A stretch of 56,359 nt of DNA from Nemertoderma westbladi (lineage: Eukaryota; Xenacoelomorpha; Nemertodermatida; Nemertodermatidae): contig JAUCBJ010006733.1 of assembly GCA_032718475.1 (NCBI GenBank), positions 1-56,359 on the forward strand. Direction: 5' to 3'. The notes under the pieces were generated by a model. The model worked only from the letters and a program-made list of their open reading frames with translations, made no database searches and had not been told where the DNA came from. Shown here piece after piece: positions 18,659 through 30,797 of the stretch (position 1 is its first letter; every line of letters begins with the position of its first letter). Position numbers and translations under genes: made by a program.

Positions 18659-19494
18659 TTGATACAATGAACTCTTCCCTGAAAGCGGTTTGTCGAGAAC
18701 TTAACGATTGGTTAATTATGTTGATTGCGGTAAAAACGGCATTTTCAGCCTGTCCGTTCATGGAAATAAATTATTTTCTAGTATAAGATTTAATAATTAT
18801 ACTTAAAAAGTATACAGCTCTTAGCTAGATTCCAGCTGTATACTTTTTAACTATAATAATTTAAAAATATAGGCCAACATTTTTTTCTCTCTCAGATTTT
18901 TATAAAGTTACACACACATATTGTTCCTTTTTACTAAACAAGTGATGTGAAATTTTGGGAAAATTCATTGACATCTTGAGGTAGCACAAGCACCTTAAAC
19001 ATTTCGCACCAAAGCGACACTTTTATGAAAAAAATAGGCATGGTCTTGAAAAAATTCACTAACTATCGTTTTTACTAGAAACTATACTATAAACACACAA
19101 CCAACGGCATAGAAGAATACAATTTCAAATGGGAGTAAACAATAAACAACCATGGAATTCTTTACAAAAAAGAATTTGACTATTCTGCTTTAATTCACCC
19201 TCGCGAGTTCCTTAAGTTGCCGAAAAACTTCAACTTTCTACAGATCGGCAACCTTAGTTGCTCTGCAAGTTACTGACAAAGATGCGCTCAAAAAAGTTGC
19301 CATGTGTAAACACCTTTATAGCCCATGTTGTAAATATTAATTCCAGAACATCTATGTATGTGAGTGTGCATGTGAGTTGATTCTCTTGGCTGTCTGGCAA
19401 CTGGCATAGCCTGCTGGGGATTGGGATAGCCCCATGAGCGGGCTGGGCCTCCATCCAATGCTGACATGTATTGCAACTGTACAATGTGGGGCGA
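18659..19494. other. unassigned AT-rich stretch with a hairpin
   Basis: No gene is recognised. A strong short hairpin lies at about 18803-18852 (AAAAAGTATACAGCT pairing with AGCTGTATACTTTTT). Overlapping minus-strand frames at 19254-19538 have no domain and run into the following repeat. Confidence 0.4.
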
Positions 19495-22400
19495 GCCACG
19501 AAGTGAGAGAGCCTTAGCGTAGTGGTACCATTAATCAACCTGTCGTTCTGTCGTTCTGTCGTTCTGTCGTTCTGTCGTTCTGTCGCGTTTTTTTTCAGTA
19601 TTTTATTTTAAACGTTAATAACTCGGCCAATCCTTGATGAAATCTATCCAAACTTGGTACACATGTTGTTTGGCAAAAGTTTGAAAATTTTCCAAGTAGA
19701 ATTTGCGTGGGGCCTTCGTGCAGCATCAGTGTAACTGTTATTGTAGTTATAATATATTTATTTATCCAAAATTAACATGCGTTAAATTATTATTACTGTA
19801 GGATAAATCAGCTGGTTTTCTGACAAATTTTGCAAAACATAGGGGCTGTCTGCCAATCTGCATGTACCATTTGTACCGGTACTGTCAGGCTGTAATACAG
19901 GTCAGCCGGTACCATACACTGCAGACATGCCATATCATGTAATCTAAACATGGCCCCGGAAACCCTTGCGGTGATTATAGTTTAGGCCTAATTAGCCTAG
20001 TACCGGTAATAATAATATAATAGTTTAGATAGTTCAGTAGTTACCGCTAATCATTCAGTCATTGGCACGGTACACCGTATTGCTGTACTGCCGTTCAGCC
20101 GTTGTAGTGCGCACCGTAGGTACCACCCATGCGTAGGCTGACTGTGCTGATTATGGTTTGATTGATTGATTGTTTTTTACACATAATTAAACCTTTTAAA
20201 ATTCACAATAATACATTTATAAAGATTACGTTACGATATTAGGCCTACAGTACAAGTAGGCCTAATAACACTAGATATTTAGGAGCACCAATACTGATTT
20301 ATGTAGATAGTCAACTTATAAAATGTTTATTTACTTAAATAAAGGGTTCTGGTGTAAGGATAGCCTCATGAGGTATATACCTCGTTTCCATGAGGGTCCT
20401 ATAATAATTTTCATACTCTAATATTTAAAGCTAGTCAGACTGTGGTACCTAAGCTATATACTGTTAGGTATATTGCTGTATTGGGGTGGGGTTAGGAATA
20501 ATCCATTTGTTTTAGCATTGAACTGTTGAATCCCCTTATTTATTATAAAACCATTGGAAATATTCGCAAATGCCGCTCCATTACTGTCTGATGTCTGAAA
20601 CGCTCCCGACAGTCCGATGTATCTGGACCCGAGCAGCCGAGTTGCTTCAAGAGGTGATTAACGGGGGAATACTACGGAATTGCTTGTTTGTCAGTACGAT
20701 TCTATTTGGGTATTTACTACACTCAGACACTGGGAATACGGCGGTCGGTCAGATCGTAATGCGGGCCACTGCCAAGTTCATCATGCCTCACTCCGGTCAC
20801 CCACCTTGGAGTGCGGTGGGAAGAGTCCCACTTACTGACTTACGTCGACGACTGGACGAATCGACGAGGATTGCGATCTGGGTTTAGCGGCGGCCCGGAT
20901 CCTGGGATCGCCTGGGGGAAATGGTTGAACGTTGGGCAGACGTTATCGCACTGGATTACGTTCTCTGTGACGCGAAAGTGTGAAGCGAATTCGTTGTCGA
21001 ATTGGGTCGGAAGCTGCGGGAATTCTACTGTTCTACGGGAGTAAACCGCAGCGGTCCGGTGACTAGACTACGGACGGATACTACTGGGATAAGCAGGTAT
21101 TTCGATCGAGTTTCTCGTATTCTCGATGCTCGAGGCGGATAGAGAGTTGGTTGTGTTGGGCGGTGTTGTTCAATTCTATCAAACATATTAAATAATTGGT
21201 AAAATAATAAAAACACACCAGATAAAGATACTGAGCTTATGGTAAAGAGATAGGCCGAACTTACAATTTCCAAATAGATTGTTCATATAATAAATATATT
21301 TTTGGTATTTGATTTCAAGATAGGGGGGGGGGGGGGGGGGGGGGGACTGGACGCAATAAAAATTCATCCCTCTCCAGGGGAAATTGGACGCAAATAACAA
21401 CAGCTGATTACTCTCAAAAATAAAACTGTAACCTGTTCTATTGTGTTTACTTTATTGTTTTGGTTAAAATAACGTGCCACTGTAACCTGCTCCTTTCCCA
21501 AAATTTAGAAATTAATATTGAGGCGGGATATTAATTCGCCAAGATGGGATTTGCGTCCAGTCCCACCCCCCTCCTATCTCTTGATTTCACTAAAAAATAG
21601 AATACATTGCATTTTACTGTTATAATTACTGTATTGAATAAAATAATTAATTGATTGTTTATTAAACCGTGCTAAGCACGTTGAACTGGAGCTCTAACAA
21701 TTCCCCACTAGCGGCAGACAGGAACTGTAAAAGTCTCTGTAGAATTTCTAATTAAGCAATGCTCTTAGGTAACTACTACTAAATTTCAGATGAATCTGAT
21801 CGTTGGTTCTATAATTACAGCTATTTTTACGTTTCTGTTAATTCGCCCCCTAGCGGCAGACCGGGGAACTGTAGAAGTCTGTCTGTGTGTAGAATTTCTA
21901 AATTTTTTTAAGACTACAAGTGTACCAAGTTTGGTTCCATTTCATCCATGATTGACCGACTTATTAGCGTTCAAACATTCCTGCCACGAATAAAAGCTGC
22001 AGGAACTCGAGCGATAATTAATTTATTTATTATTAAATACTGTTTCAATTAAATTCTTTACGAAAATCTAGTCATCTTCTTTTAAATATGGACCCTGCAT
22101 TCATGGAAAATATAATATTTGATAATTCATCAGTCACCAGTCAGCCTACGCTAATTTCACAGCAAAGTCCTTGTCATGCATTGTGGTCAGGAGAATATCA
22201 GAATTTGTGGATAAGAAAGTTTGCCAGAAAGCCTTTCTGTTTCAGAATAACTAAACTTTACTGCTAATTTCTGTGACTGACGGAATTTCCAGCACTAGTG
22301 AGCAAATCATTTGTTTCCGTAAGATGGCTTACTGAAATCCAATAATTATTTTTGTGAAATGGTTTACTGCAGTGGTGCTTCCAAAATATGCATGCATTTT

Positions 22401-23119
22401 GCATGGTAATGTATACCATAATATTTTTAAATTACTTTTAAAAACGTAAATTATTAGGATAATTATGTTATCAATTTTCAGCAGACTTTACATCCCAGTA
22501 TTTTTTCTAAGCGATCAAATATTTACTCATCCATACCCATTTCCTACACTTTAGATACCATACTTTTAGGATATTGAAACCATTTTTGGTGATGGGGATG
22601 TTAATTTTTTGATGTGAAGTGTGACCATTTTTCAATAATCGCCCGATGGGCTTGATCTCTCAAACCAAAACTTCCTCTGCGGGGTTTGCGCGGCAGTAAA
22701 GATTGAAAGTCTGGAAGCTGGCATCCCTAGGTATTATTATTATAAAGAGCGTCAGCCAGCGTTTAATAAATATATTTTAATACAAAACAGGTCGAACGCA
22801 AATAGGCTTATAATGAAGACGAGTACTGCATTGATTATATTTCTATAAACCACCTGGCTTTGCATATTGAACGTGCGTTTGGAAATAAGTTCGTGCTACC
22901 CTTCCGTGGGTGGTAGATGTCGCGGTTATGTATTGGTGGGTGGGAAGGGAGGGGGGGGGGGTGCAGATTAAAAGGGGTGAACACGTACTGTCCCCCTTTC
23001 TTTGATTAATTGGTGGTGTTGATTAATCTCTCATAACCTGATTTTGTGATACAGTCGCACAATTTTAATTTGTATCTCATAACTGGGCCTCGTGCTGCGC
23101 GAAGGCCCCACGAACGTGT
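19495..23119. repeat. 3.7-kb dispersed repeat, copy 2
   Basis: This copy, about 3.6 kb, is a direct counterpart of 4334-8049 with the same start and end, and high similarity over most of its length by eye. Differences include one fewer TGTCGTTC unit, scattered substitutions, a short deletion near 21990 relative to 6860, and replacement of the central block: 22177-22649 is unrelated to 7058-7586. Copy 2 has an in-frame stop near 22802 where copy 1 is open, so the small ORF is not intact here. Confidence 0.8.
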
Positions 23120-23165
23120 TAAGAATGCCAGTGAAACAAAATAGGAGTGGCAGCCAATGTCCTAA

Positions 23166-24415
23166 ATATTCAACTAAACATCATCGCGTCATATTGATTT
23201 ATGCATATCCACCAAAATTATACTTCTAATTATGCCACAGAATGAACAATAGACTTATTAAAACCGCAATCATCGATTTAGTGGGTAGTGGGGGACAGAC
23301 TCATTGAAACCGCAATCATCGATTTAGTGGGTAGTGGGGGACAGACTCATTGAAACCGCAATCATCGATTTAGTAGGTAGTGGGGGACAGACTCATTGAA
23401 ACCGCAATCATCGATTTAGTGGGGGACAGACTCATTGAAACCGCACTCATCGATTTAGTAGGTAGTGGGGGACAGACTCATTGAAACCGCAATCATCGAT
23501 TTAGTGGGGGACAGACTCATTGAAACCGCACTCATCGATTTAGTGGGTAGTGGGGGACAGACTCATTGAAACCGCAATCATCGATTTAGTGGGGGACAGA
23601 CTCATTGAAACCGCACTCATCGATTTAGTGGGTAGTGGGGGACAGACTCATTGAAACCGCAATCATCGATTTAGTGGGTAATGGGGGACACCTTTAAATT
23701 AGAACTTCTAGAGTGAATAGTTACTGATTTGTTGCGAAAAAGGTGAATGGCGGCTTAATCTAACATAATATAAGGGCAAAGCGATGTAAGGACATCACCA
23801 AAAACAATGCTTCAAATTACCTTAGATAGTTTAGAAAAGGTTCATTCGACCTGTAATGATCTGAAAAGTTTGTGTATAGTGAAAACACCTTCAAAGTAAC
23901 AATATAGTAATAATTCTGAGTATGAATATTAGCGCAAGTGCAACAGGAAAAATCATCGTATTAAATTGAACCAGACGTTTCGATATATTACTTACATCAG
24001 TAATAGAGTAGTAATGTTATCGAGTTGGTGCACAAAAGGATGGCCGATTCAGTCTTCGGTGATAGACTTTAACTCGATTATATTATCACTCTTCTTTGAA
24101 AGTGTTTAGACTTCAAAACTATTAAATTGATTATTTCTGGTCGAATGAGCATCTTTTCAATTCTGAAAGATAATTAAAGTACGTTTTTTGGTGATATCCT
24201 TATATCGCTTTACCCTTTAATGTTTGGTCAAGTGGGCATAATTCATAATATCTCAGGAACTAATTACCCCAGTCATGATTTGAAGGTTTATACACCATTC
24301 TAAAGCGATGATTGCGGTTTCAATGACATTATTATGTGGCATAATTAGAAGTATAATATGTGGTGAATATGCATAAATCAATGTGACGCGATGATGTGAG
24401 TTGAACATGATAAAT
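23166..24415. repeat. minisatellite enclosed by diverged inverted repeats
   Basis: About 110 bp at 23166-23278 (CATCATCGCGTCATATTGA, TTATACTTCTAATTATGCCAC, AAACCGCAATCATCG) recurs inverted at about 24303-24415. A minisatellite lies just inside the left arm. The arrangement resembles a foldback or non-autonomous DNA transposon, but no target duplication was identified. Confidence 0.55.
23257..23690. repeat. minisatellite, units of 37 and 46 bp
   Basis: About ten tandem copies share ATTGAAACCGCAATCATCG followed by ATTTAGTGGG and GGGGACAGACTC. Some units carry an extra 9 bp (GGTAGTGGG), so long and short units alternate in the second half. C/A variants of GCAATCATCG and GCACTCATCG track with unit length. 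Confidence 0.9.
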
Positions 24416-24700
24416 CCTTTTATGGAAATATCATTAAAATTATTCACTCTACTACCATTTTGAAGGAACCTCTACATGACATCGATCACTGCGGACTAAA
24501 TGAGCCTATTTTTGATCAAGAGGCATACATTTTTAGTGGATAAACAAATATCGTTTTGACGCGATGATGTTGAGTTGAACGTGACAAAGCCTTTTGAGCA
24601 ATATCCCGAGAACTATTCACTCTATTACTACTGTATTTTGAAGATGTCTACACCCATTACGTCTATCATTGCGGTTCGAATGAGCCTACGATTAGTATTT
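24120..24700. repeat. three diverged ~180-bp direct repeats
   Basis: Successive blocks share TGACGCGATGATGT(T)GAGTTGAAC, an ATTCACTCTA block, then an ATCA(C/T)TGCGG block ending ATGAGCC. The last two are clearest (24385-24505 and 24558-24690). No coding function is seen. Confidence 0.55.
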
Positions 24701-25885
24701 TACGGGTAGAAGAAGTTGGTCAACACTATCATTGAGTTTATCAGGCTGTCGCGCACAGTGTCGCTTTAGTGCAAAATGTTTAAGGTGCTTGTGCTCCTCA
24801 AGATATTGCTTTTTTGCAATAAAATTATCCAAAATGATTATTGACATGAAAAGGAACTCTTTGACTAACTTATATGAAAATTCTCAAACATTTTTGTTTT
24901 TGGCCCAGTATACTGGAATCCCCATACACCATTCCGCTATGGTTTTTAATTAGTTCACGTCATTTGCTTAAGAATTGTGTTTTTAATTCATCTAAACATT
25001 ATTAACTTTATTAAATAAATACCCTTTCTCTGCACGCTACTTCCATCTCCCCTCATTCCATGGAGTGCTTGATATTGACTCAGTTAACACCCCTATTACT
25101 CACGGGTCACCCACCAGTGTTGTGTGGAACATATTATCAGTATGATCTCGATTTTTTTAATATATTAATATTTTTAATAATGTTCTACATTATTTACGAT
25201 TTAATTTAAGATTATTGACGGCTCATAATACTGGAAAAGTGCTACTTTTACTTGTAACCATAAAACTTTCTAGAACATCTACAAAATCTACCTTCCTCTA
25301 TATATTATTAATATTAAATTATTTATATCGCCTCTAAGTGGCGCGTGGATAATTAATACGTTGGATTGAGAATAAGCAGGTCGATGGCTCAAATGCCAAT
25401 CATATCGAAACTTTTGTACATATCAAGTACAATCAGTTAGACTTACTGTAGTTACATAATTATCAATTAATTACAATAATTATACAGAATAAGATAGAAA
25501 TAAGCGCTATAAAATACTTTATAAGGATAAATTTAAGAAAATTAAAATTCTTCATATTTAAAAATTTAATAAAATGTCGACCAAAAAGTGAAAACCTGGT
25601 ATTCTTCACATATGGGAGCATGTTATGCGTTGAAATACTGCAGATACATCGTAAACGCGCGGAGTAACTACAGACTGGAGATAATTTGCAGTGCGATATA
25701 AAGTTGGAAAATAAGTCGCCCTGTGCCATTTGTTCGTGCAAAGTTATTCACATAAATAAAATATATATACAACTAAAACTATTACACATAGTTTTCAAGT
25801 ATAGTCTAATACTGGAGATGGATAGACTTTTCTCGCAAACATTACAGTTATAGTGTCTCTCCACCGCGGATACATTCGTGACGCG
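24701..25885. other. intergenic AT-rich sequence 3' of the zinc-finger gene
   Basis: No gene is recognised. Two frames (24732-24953 plus, 25463-25741 minus) lack domains. The part nearest 25885 probably includes the 3' untranslated region of the zinc-finger gene, but I could not pick out a poly(A) signal with confidence. Confidence 0.4.
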
Positions 25886-27409
25886 TTAACTCAACGAGTT
25901 GGGAGAGAGATTTCCCGCCCAGATGTCAGGCAAACAGTCGATACCTCGGTGATTCGGGGAGTGTAATAGTTTATGACGCGTTAGATGCCCGCTTTCCGTA
26001 AAGGCCTTCCCACAGGTGTCGCAGACGTGCGGTCGTTCTCCCGTGTGTGTGAGTTTGTGTACGTTTAGACTGCTTAGATGAGAAAACCGCTTGTAGCAGA
26101 TGTCGCATTTGTACGGGCGCTCGCCGGTGTGGGTGCGTTTGTGAATAATTAGGTTGCCTTTCCTTGCGAACGCTTTACCACAAGTATCACAGACATACGG
26201 CTGTTCCCCAGTGTGGATCAGGTGGTGTCTAGTTAGGTCACCATTCCTTGTAAACGCCTTACTACAAGTATTGCAGGAATACGGCTGTTCTCCTGTGTGG
26301 ATCCGTTGGTGTCGAATTAGATCGCTCTTCCTTGCGAATGCTTTATCACAAGTATAACAGCAGAAAGGCTTCACATTGGAGGGGCTATTCTCCACGAAGT
26401 CCTGTGATTGAATACCGGAAGGACCGGGTTGGTCGAAAAAGCGATTCATACGTCCGCTTGTTACGTCATTACCGGGAGTTAACATGTCAGAATCATCAGC
26501 TGAAAGATATGATTGGCTGCCGATATCAGTCACAGTCGTATATTCGGATAGCAACAGGTGGTTGTCGGTGTTAGGGAGGTGTAAGTCGCCCAGAGACTGT
26601 GTGGTGTTGGGAGTTGATGGGTTAGTGTCTGGAGGGAGACCCCAGTCTACAGCGCCGTTCAACTCGTTGTTACTGCTGTCAGCCGCACCTAAATATTCCG
26701 GTTCGTCTTCCGTCTTGAAGAACAGGATTTTCGGAGCATCTGACGAGTCTGGTACAGGTTGGGTAGAGTATTGGTTTGAGTCGGTGGTGGATACTGCGGG
26801 GGTATATAATAAGTTTTTATTAGTTAATAAAGTTGAACTGGCTGTATTTTGTCCTGATTCAGGATCAATGGGGTTTGGTCTGATGTCTATCGGATTCAGT
26901 CTGGGCCCCATCCGTATTTGTTGTTGTTGTTGGAGTTCTGTTTGGTTGATGTGTGACGTCACCACTGGCTGCATGTAGGAGGGTTTGGTACCGGTAATTG
27001 GCGTGCTATGACTCGAGTACCGGTATCGAGATTTTGGTTTATAACTCTTTCGAGTTACGGGATTCAGTCGGTACCTAAACGGCGTCGTCGCCGACGTCCT
27101 GAATGGTCTCTGCGACAGACTGGTCTCGCGGCACCCGGTTGCCGGGACAGCGGCTGGCGTCGGGTTGTAGGGCAAATCCGAAGTGGCGGATTCACCGTTA
27201 CACGCAGATGACAGAGATTGCTGCAACCATTCAGTAATATGACCTGATGTGCATTTCTTAACAACGTAGTAGTCTAGAAATCTCGAGTTCGCGTCCAGGT
27301 ATTCTTCGAGAAACGTGAGCACAAAAGATTCATTTTCGAAACAAATGGTCGCGAACATGGATTTAGTAATTACCAAGGCGGTGGCCGATTCATCACTAGT
27401 TTGTGCCAT
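25886..27409 (-). CDS. C2H2 zinc-finger protein, five fingers
   Basis: An intact 507-codon ORF. Its ATG has a strong initiation context (G at -3, G at +4). Residues 345-483 hold five tandem C2H2 fingers joined by TGE(Q/R)P-type linkers: C351/C354/H367/H371, C379/C382/H395/H399, C407/C410/H423/H427, C435/C438/H451/H455 and C463/C466/H479/H483. All ligands are present, so sequence-specific DNA binding in the nucleus is expected. Residues 1-65 form a hydrophobic/acidic segment (SMFATICFENESFVLTFLEEYL) that is not a BTB, KRAB or SCAN domain I can recognise. The 70-345 region is Ser/Thr/Pro/Asn-rich with a poly-Gln run (159-164) and looks disordered. No intron is needed. It may be one of a lineage-specific zinc-finger family; the target is unknown. 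Confidence 0.85.
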   Translation of the reverse strand: MAQTSDESATALVITKSMFATICFENESFVLTFLEEYLDANSRFLDYYVVKKCTSGHITEWLQQSLSSACNGESATSDLPYNPTPAAVPATGCRETSLSQRPFRTSATTPFRYRLNPVTRKSYKPKSRYRYSSHSTPITGTKPSYMQPVVTSHINQTELQQQQQIRMGPRLNPIDIRPNPIDPESGQNTASSTLLTNKNLLYTPAVSTTDSNQYSTQPVPDSSDAPKILFFKTEDEPEYLGAADSSNNELNGAVDWGLPPDTNPSTPNTTQSLGDLHLPNTDNHLLLSEYTTVTDIGSQSYLSADDSDMLTPGNDVTSGRMNRFFDQPGPSGIQSQDFVENSPSNVKPFCCYTCDKAFARKSDLIRHQRIHTGEQPYSCNTCSKAFTRNGDLTRHHLIHTGEQPYVCDTCGKAFARKGNLIIHKRTHTGERPYKCDICYKRFSHLSSLNVHKLTHTGERPHVCDTCGKAFTESGHLTRHKLLHSPNHRGIDCLPDIWAGNLSPNSLS

Positions 27410-27660
27410 TACCTTTACCGGTACCGGTAGTTCAGAATTCAGGTTACAGTTTTAGAATAACTTTTATTGGCCTACGGAACCAATCTACAGGCTGACAAGC
27501 CTAAATACTGTAATGACCTGATGACTCTGGCAATCTCAGAATCTGGCTACTATCGGTACAGCAATAGGTTATAGATTAGGCCTACAGTGCTGCAGTAGAG
27601 TAGGCCTACTGTCAGACTGTAGGACAGTATTTGGAATAGGGCGATGCTATTATCTTGCTT
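27410..27660. other. upstream region of the zinc-finger gene
   Basis: This would hold the promoter and 5' untranslated region of the minus-strand zinc-finger gene. It contains two overlapping ACCGGTA words just before the ATG (27417-27430) and AGGCCTA words near 27580 and 27602. No TATA box is evident. Confidence 0.35.
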
Positions 27661-27663
27661 TTA

Positions 27664-27810
27664 ATAATAATAAGTGAATTGTTGTGGGGTGAGTGATGGT
27701 GATAACCGGAAGTTTGAAACCTAGGTACGGAGTTCGAGCCCCAATAAGGGCGGTTGATATTTTTCGCTATGGAGAGCTTTATCATATTGTCCTATTACAT
27801 TATCTTGCTT
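27664..27810 (+). mobile_element. SINE-like repeat, tRNA-type B box
   Basis: Contains GGAAGTTTGAAACCTAGGTA followed by GAGTTCGAGCCCC, a good RNA polymerase III B box, and then GATATTTTTCGCTATGGAGAG. A related copy lies inverted at 32385-32545. Both are preceded on the plus strand by AATAATAATAAGTGAATTG. Confidence 0.55.
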
Positions 27811-28159
27811 TTTGATTATTTAATTACCTATATACGGCTGTCCTGTATGTACGGCTACAGGCGACAACGAAAAATCTTATGGAGGCGCAGTCCTGCCAAG
27901 GCCGAAGGCCTATGAGCACAATGCCTAGCCAAGAACTACTGGTATCCTTTAGTTAGTGTATCACCTTGGGTTTGACACTCGCAGGGGACTGTCTAAAACC
28001 CGGGCCGGTCCCGGTCTCTGTCCACTGAACCTACTGCAGTACTACTACTACTACTGTAGGATCTGCATGCTGAATTGCAGCTGCATTTTTAAGAATGCTG
28101 TGCCGGCATGTCGACAAAATTGCGCCGCCACAACTCCCTATCACCCGGCATGACATTTG

Positions 28160-28426
28160 CTAGATCATCTGCATCTTCAAGCCAGTGTCCATTAAGATGC
28201 GTCTCAAGAAAGCCATGGGCTGTCCACCATGCTTATTCACTCCATGAGGCTGCCAAAGTACAAGATTATGCACTGGCTGGTCCTCACAGCGAAAGCAATG
28301 TCCTGCAAAGCGGAGGCGATTTTGTTCTAGTGTCAAGCTTGGGGGAACCAATGAGATACCTCCAATGTTATATAGTGTCTGGTTGGAGATGTGTGCATTG
28401 TACTTGACAAGAACCCGGCGTAGCAT
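28160..28426 (-). pseudogene. LINE C-terminal domain fragment
   Basis: The frame encodes SNQTLYNIGGISLVPPSL followed by LRFAGHCFRCEDQPVHNLVLW. This is the tail found downstream of the RT thumb in many LINE polyproteins, with a Cys-His-rich character. It is out of frame with the RT fragment upstream. The same block, similarly decayed, is seen at 37140-37328. Confidence 0.65.
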
Positions 28427-28642
28427 TCTTGTGAATGTGCCATCCAGAGATTTGGTGTTAGTTAGTTAGGCCCAGCATGGACTCCCATAGAGGAGTACTG
28501 GAACTACTGCTGCTCGAAATAATCGGACCTTAAGTTACCGATTAATTCTCGGTGACTTCCAAATCCTGGAAAGCCTATTCAAGGCTGCTCATGCCTTTCC
28601 CTTACGTATTCGAAGGTCCTCACCTGACTTCCGGATCCATGA

Positions 28643-29270
28643 TCATAGGTAACAGAAGTCGTCCACATGCTCAAGCATGACTATAACACATGACCATAAC
28701 ATTTCAAATGGTTCTGTGTCACCGTCAACAGTAGCCCCAAGCATCGTAAACTGATCTGATTGCTGCAATAATTTCATCAGGAATCCCATATAATGAAAGT
28801 ATGCTGAACATACGTGAGCGGGAGACTGAATCAAAGGCCTTGAAGAAGTCAACAAAGATAACAGCCAGATGCCTGTCTTTCTTTTTTGATAACTCTGCAA
28901 TTATCCTTCTAAGTGCCAAAATGGGCTCCATGGTCACACGACCTTTACGGAACTTATTCTGATTTCCACGGAGCAGTCTCTCAATGGGATCCCTGATGCA
29001 ATTTAATATAATTCTATTGTATAGCTTTGAAGCAATCGAGATCAATGAGATTCCCCGAAAAGAACCATAGAGTGTCAGGTTGCCCGTCTTGGGAACTGGC
29101 ACTAACTTATTTGTTTTCATTTCTTGTGGGACTCTTGTTGTTCGGTACATGTCTAATATGATGGGATAGATGAGCTTTAAACACTCAGGTATTTTAAAGA
29201 CAGACCTCAGGGGAACACCATCTACTCCACTGGCACGATTGGTCTTAATGCTCTTTGCAGCAGCCTTCAC
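28643..29270 (-). pseudogene. LINE reverse transcriptase fragment
   Basis: The frame starts in a region typical of LINE RTs: ASGVDGVP (motif 1), KLVPVPKTGNL and GISLISIASKLYNRIILN (motif 2), and FVDFFKAFDSVSR (motif A with its catalytic Asp). After AAIRSVYD the frame breaks. Further on, VDGDTEPFEML and HVDDFCYL are next to each other in another frame. The segment that normally carries the GVLQGD-type motif B between them is therefore deleted, and the YADD box is altered to HVDD. It is inactive. Confidence 0.75.
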
Positions 29271-29806
29271 TTCTGCAAAGGAGATATCGCCAATGGGAAT
29301 ATCTGGGAGTACAGACTCAGATACTTTACTTCTATAAAGTTATCAGGCAATACCCTGTCATTATTGAGGAGCTTTTCAAAGTGGGCCTTCCAACCATTGA
29401 GGCGATCGGGTGGTGATTCAGCCTTAACCTTGGTAGTTGGTTGGCTTTTCCGTCCAGTAAGCAAGTTGGTCGATTTCCATGGCTGGGATGATTGCCTGCT
29501 GTCGTCAGCATCATTGATGGCATCAATCTGTTGGTTTATTAGCTCCTGTAGATTAACAGAGTACTGCCTGTTCAGGGACCTAGACGCAGCCTTAACTGCA
29601 TTCTTGGCCGCTGTAATCTGTTTGAGTCGGGACTCTTTCTGCGCCTTATAGATGTAATTTCGGCATTTCTGAATTTTGTTGTCAGTCCAGGGGGCCCTTT
29701 TCCTGTTTCGTTGGTATACAGGAACTATTTCTGCAACTGCGAACTGCTTCTGTGAAGGCAGTATAGCCCTCGCAGTGATCTGCCGCCTCAGAGGCAAGAA
29801 CCTCAT
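29267..29806 (-). pseudogene. LINE endonuclease-RT linker
   Basis: This frame covers the charged linker between endonuclease and RT: RAPWTDNKIQKCRNYIYKAQKE, then WKSTNLLTGRKSQPT and NGWKAHFEKLLNND. Such Trp-x-x-His-Phe-x-x-Leu-Leu-Asn segments usually precede LINE RT domains. It overlaps the endonuclease frame in another phase at its start, marking a frameshift near 29700-29800. Confidence 0.6.
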
Positions 29807-30680
29807 ACCTGTTGCTCAGCTGTAGTGTGAAGCTGGATCTCAAACTTGGCTGTTGCAACAGAGAGGACCAGTCATGCCGCGGCAAGGCAGATTTCGTTGT
29901 TCTGCTAGCACGCAGACTAAGTCTTACCTTGGCCACAATAAGGCGGTGATCACTGGAGAAGGGTCGTAGTGTAAATGCATTACAGTCTTGCATAAAGCTC
30001 CTGTATTTCCTACGAAACAGGATATGGTCTATCTGGGACTTGTGACCACTGGGTCCACTATGAGACCATAGCTTTCCAGTTCGCTTCTTGAACTGGGTTC
30101 CAGCCGAAAACAATCCATTTCCAGAGATAAAATCCTGAAGATGGACGGAATTTCGGTTAACACTATTGCTATAGACCTAGGCCGATGTAGGTGATTGATG
30201 CAAGTCTCCCAGGAATGTTAAGAATGCATGCTGATCCACTCCATCAGTAGCTGCTTGTAGATTGTGGTAGAAATTGTCCACTTCCTCTACAGGGGCAACA
30301 CTAGTTGGAGAGTAGCACACAATCAGAACCACCTTAGAAAACTTCTTAGCCAGTCTTCCAGAACGTGAGAAGAGAAGGGGCAACGGATGATGCGGTTAGA
30401 GATTTGGTCTATTTTGTCCAATGCTGCATGTGCAGTTGGATTCATCAATAGACCAATTCCACCATTGCCACTATCATCTGCTGATGCGAGGGCGAGTCGC
30501 CAACCGCCCCACATGTCCTTAATCAGAACATCATCAGTCTGTCCAGTCTGCATTCGGTGCTCTTAAACACCCACTGCGCTAAGAGAAAGCTTATCTGCTA
30601 AGGCAGTTAGCTCACCTTGTCGCATTGGGGACCCGAGTGTTAGGGTGTTTACTGAGGCTAGTCTAGTGATTTGCCTCAGA
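29682..30680 (-). pseudogene. LINE apurinic-type endonuclease, frameshifted
   Basis: Several frames together show the domain: RQGELTALADKL leading to a stop then EHRM (about 30640-30550; the family usually has a GVQEHR-type motif); SADDSGNGGIGLLMNP (30450); VVLIVCYSPTS (30310); FLGDLH (30200); and SQIDHILFRRKYRSFMQD followed by FSSDHRLIVAKV (30040-29930). The final SDH carries the conserved catalytic His of the exonuclease-endonuclease-phosphatase fold. At least three frame changes and one stop separate these parts, so it is inactive. In an intact element it would nick target DNA. Confidence 0.7.
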
Positions 30681-30797
30681 TTCACCAATGGCTTTGTTGG
30701 TCGGGGTGGAACATGAGAGTAACCTCCAACTCCAGAATCTCTCGCCCCCTCACAATCTGGCCTCCCTGGTGACCCAGGGTTTGGGCCAGAAAGGTCA

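Noticed and set aside
23257-23690. CRISPR-like array of repeats with regular spacing
   Set aside because: The intervals between the repeats are themselves repeated rather than unique, and the context is eukaryotic. It is a minisatellite.
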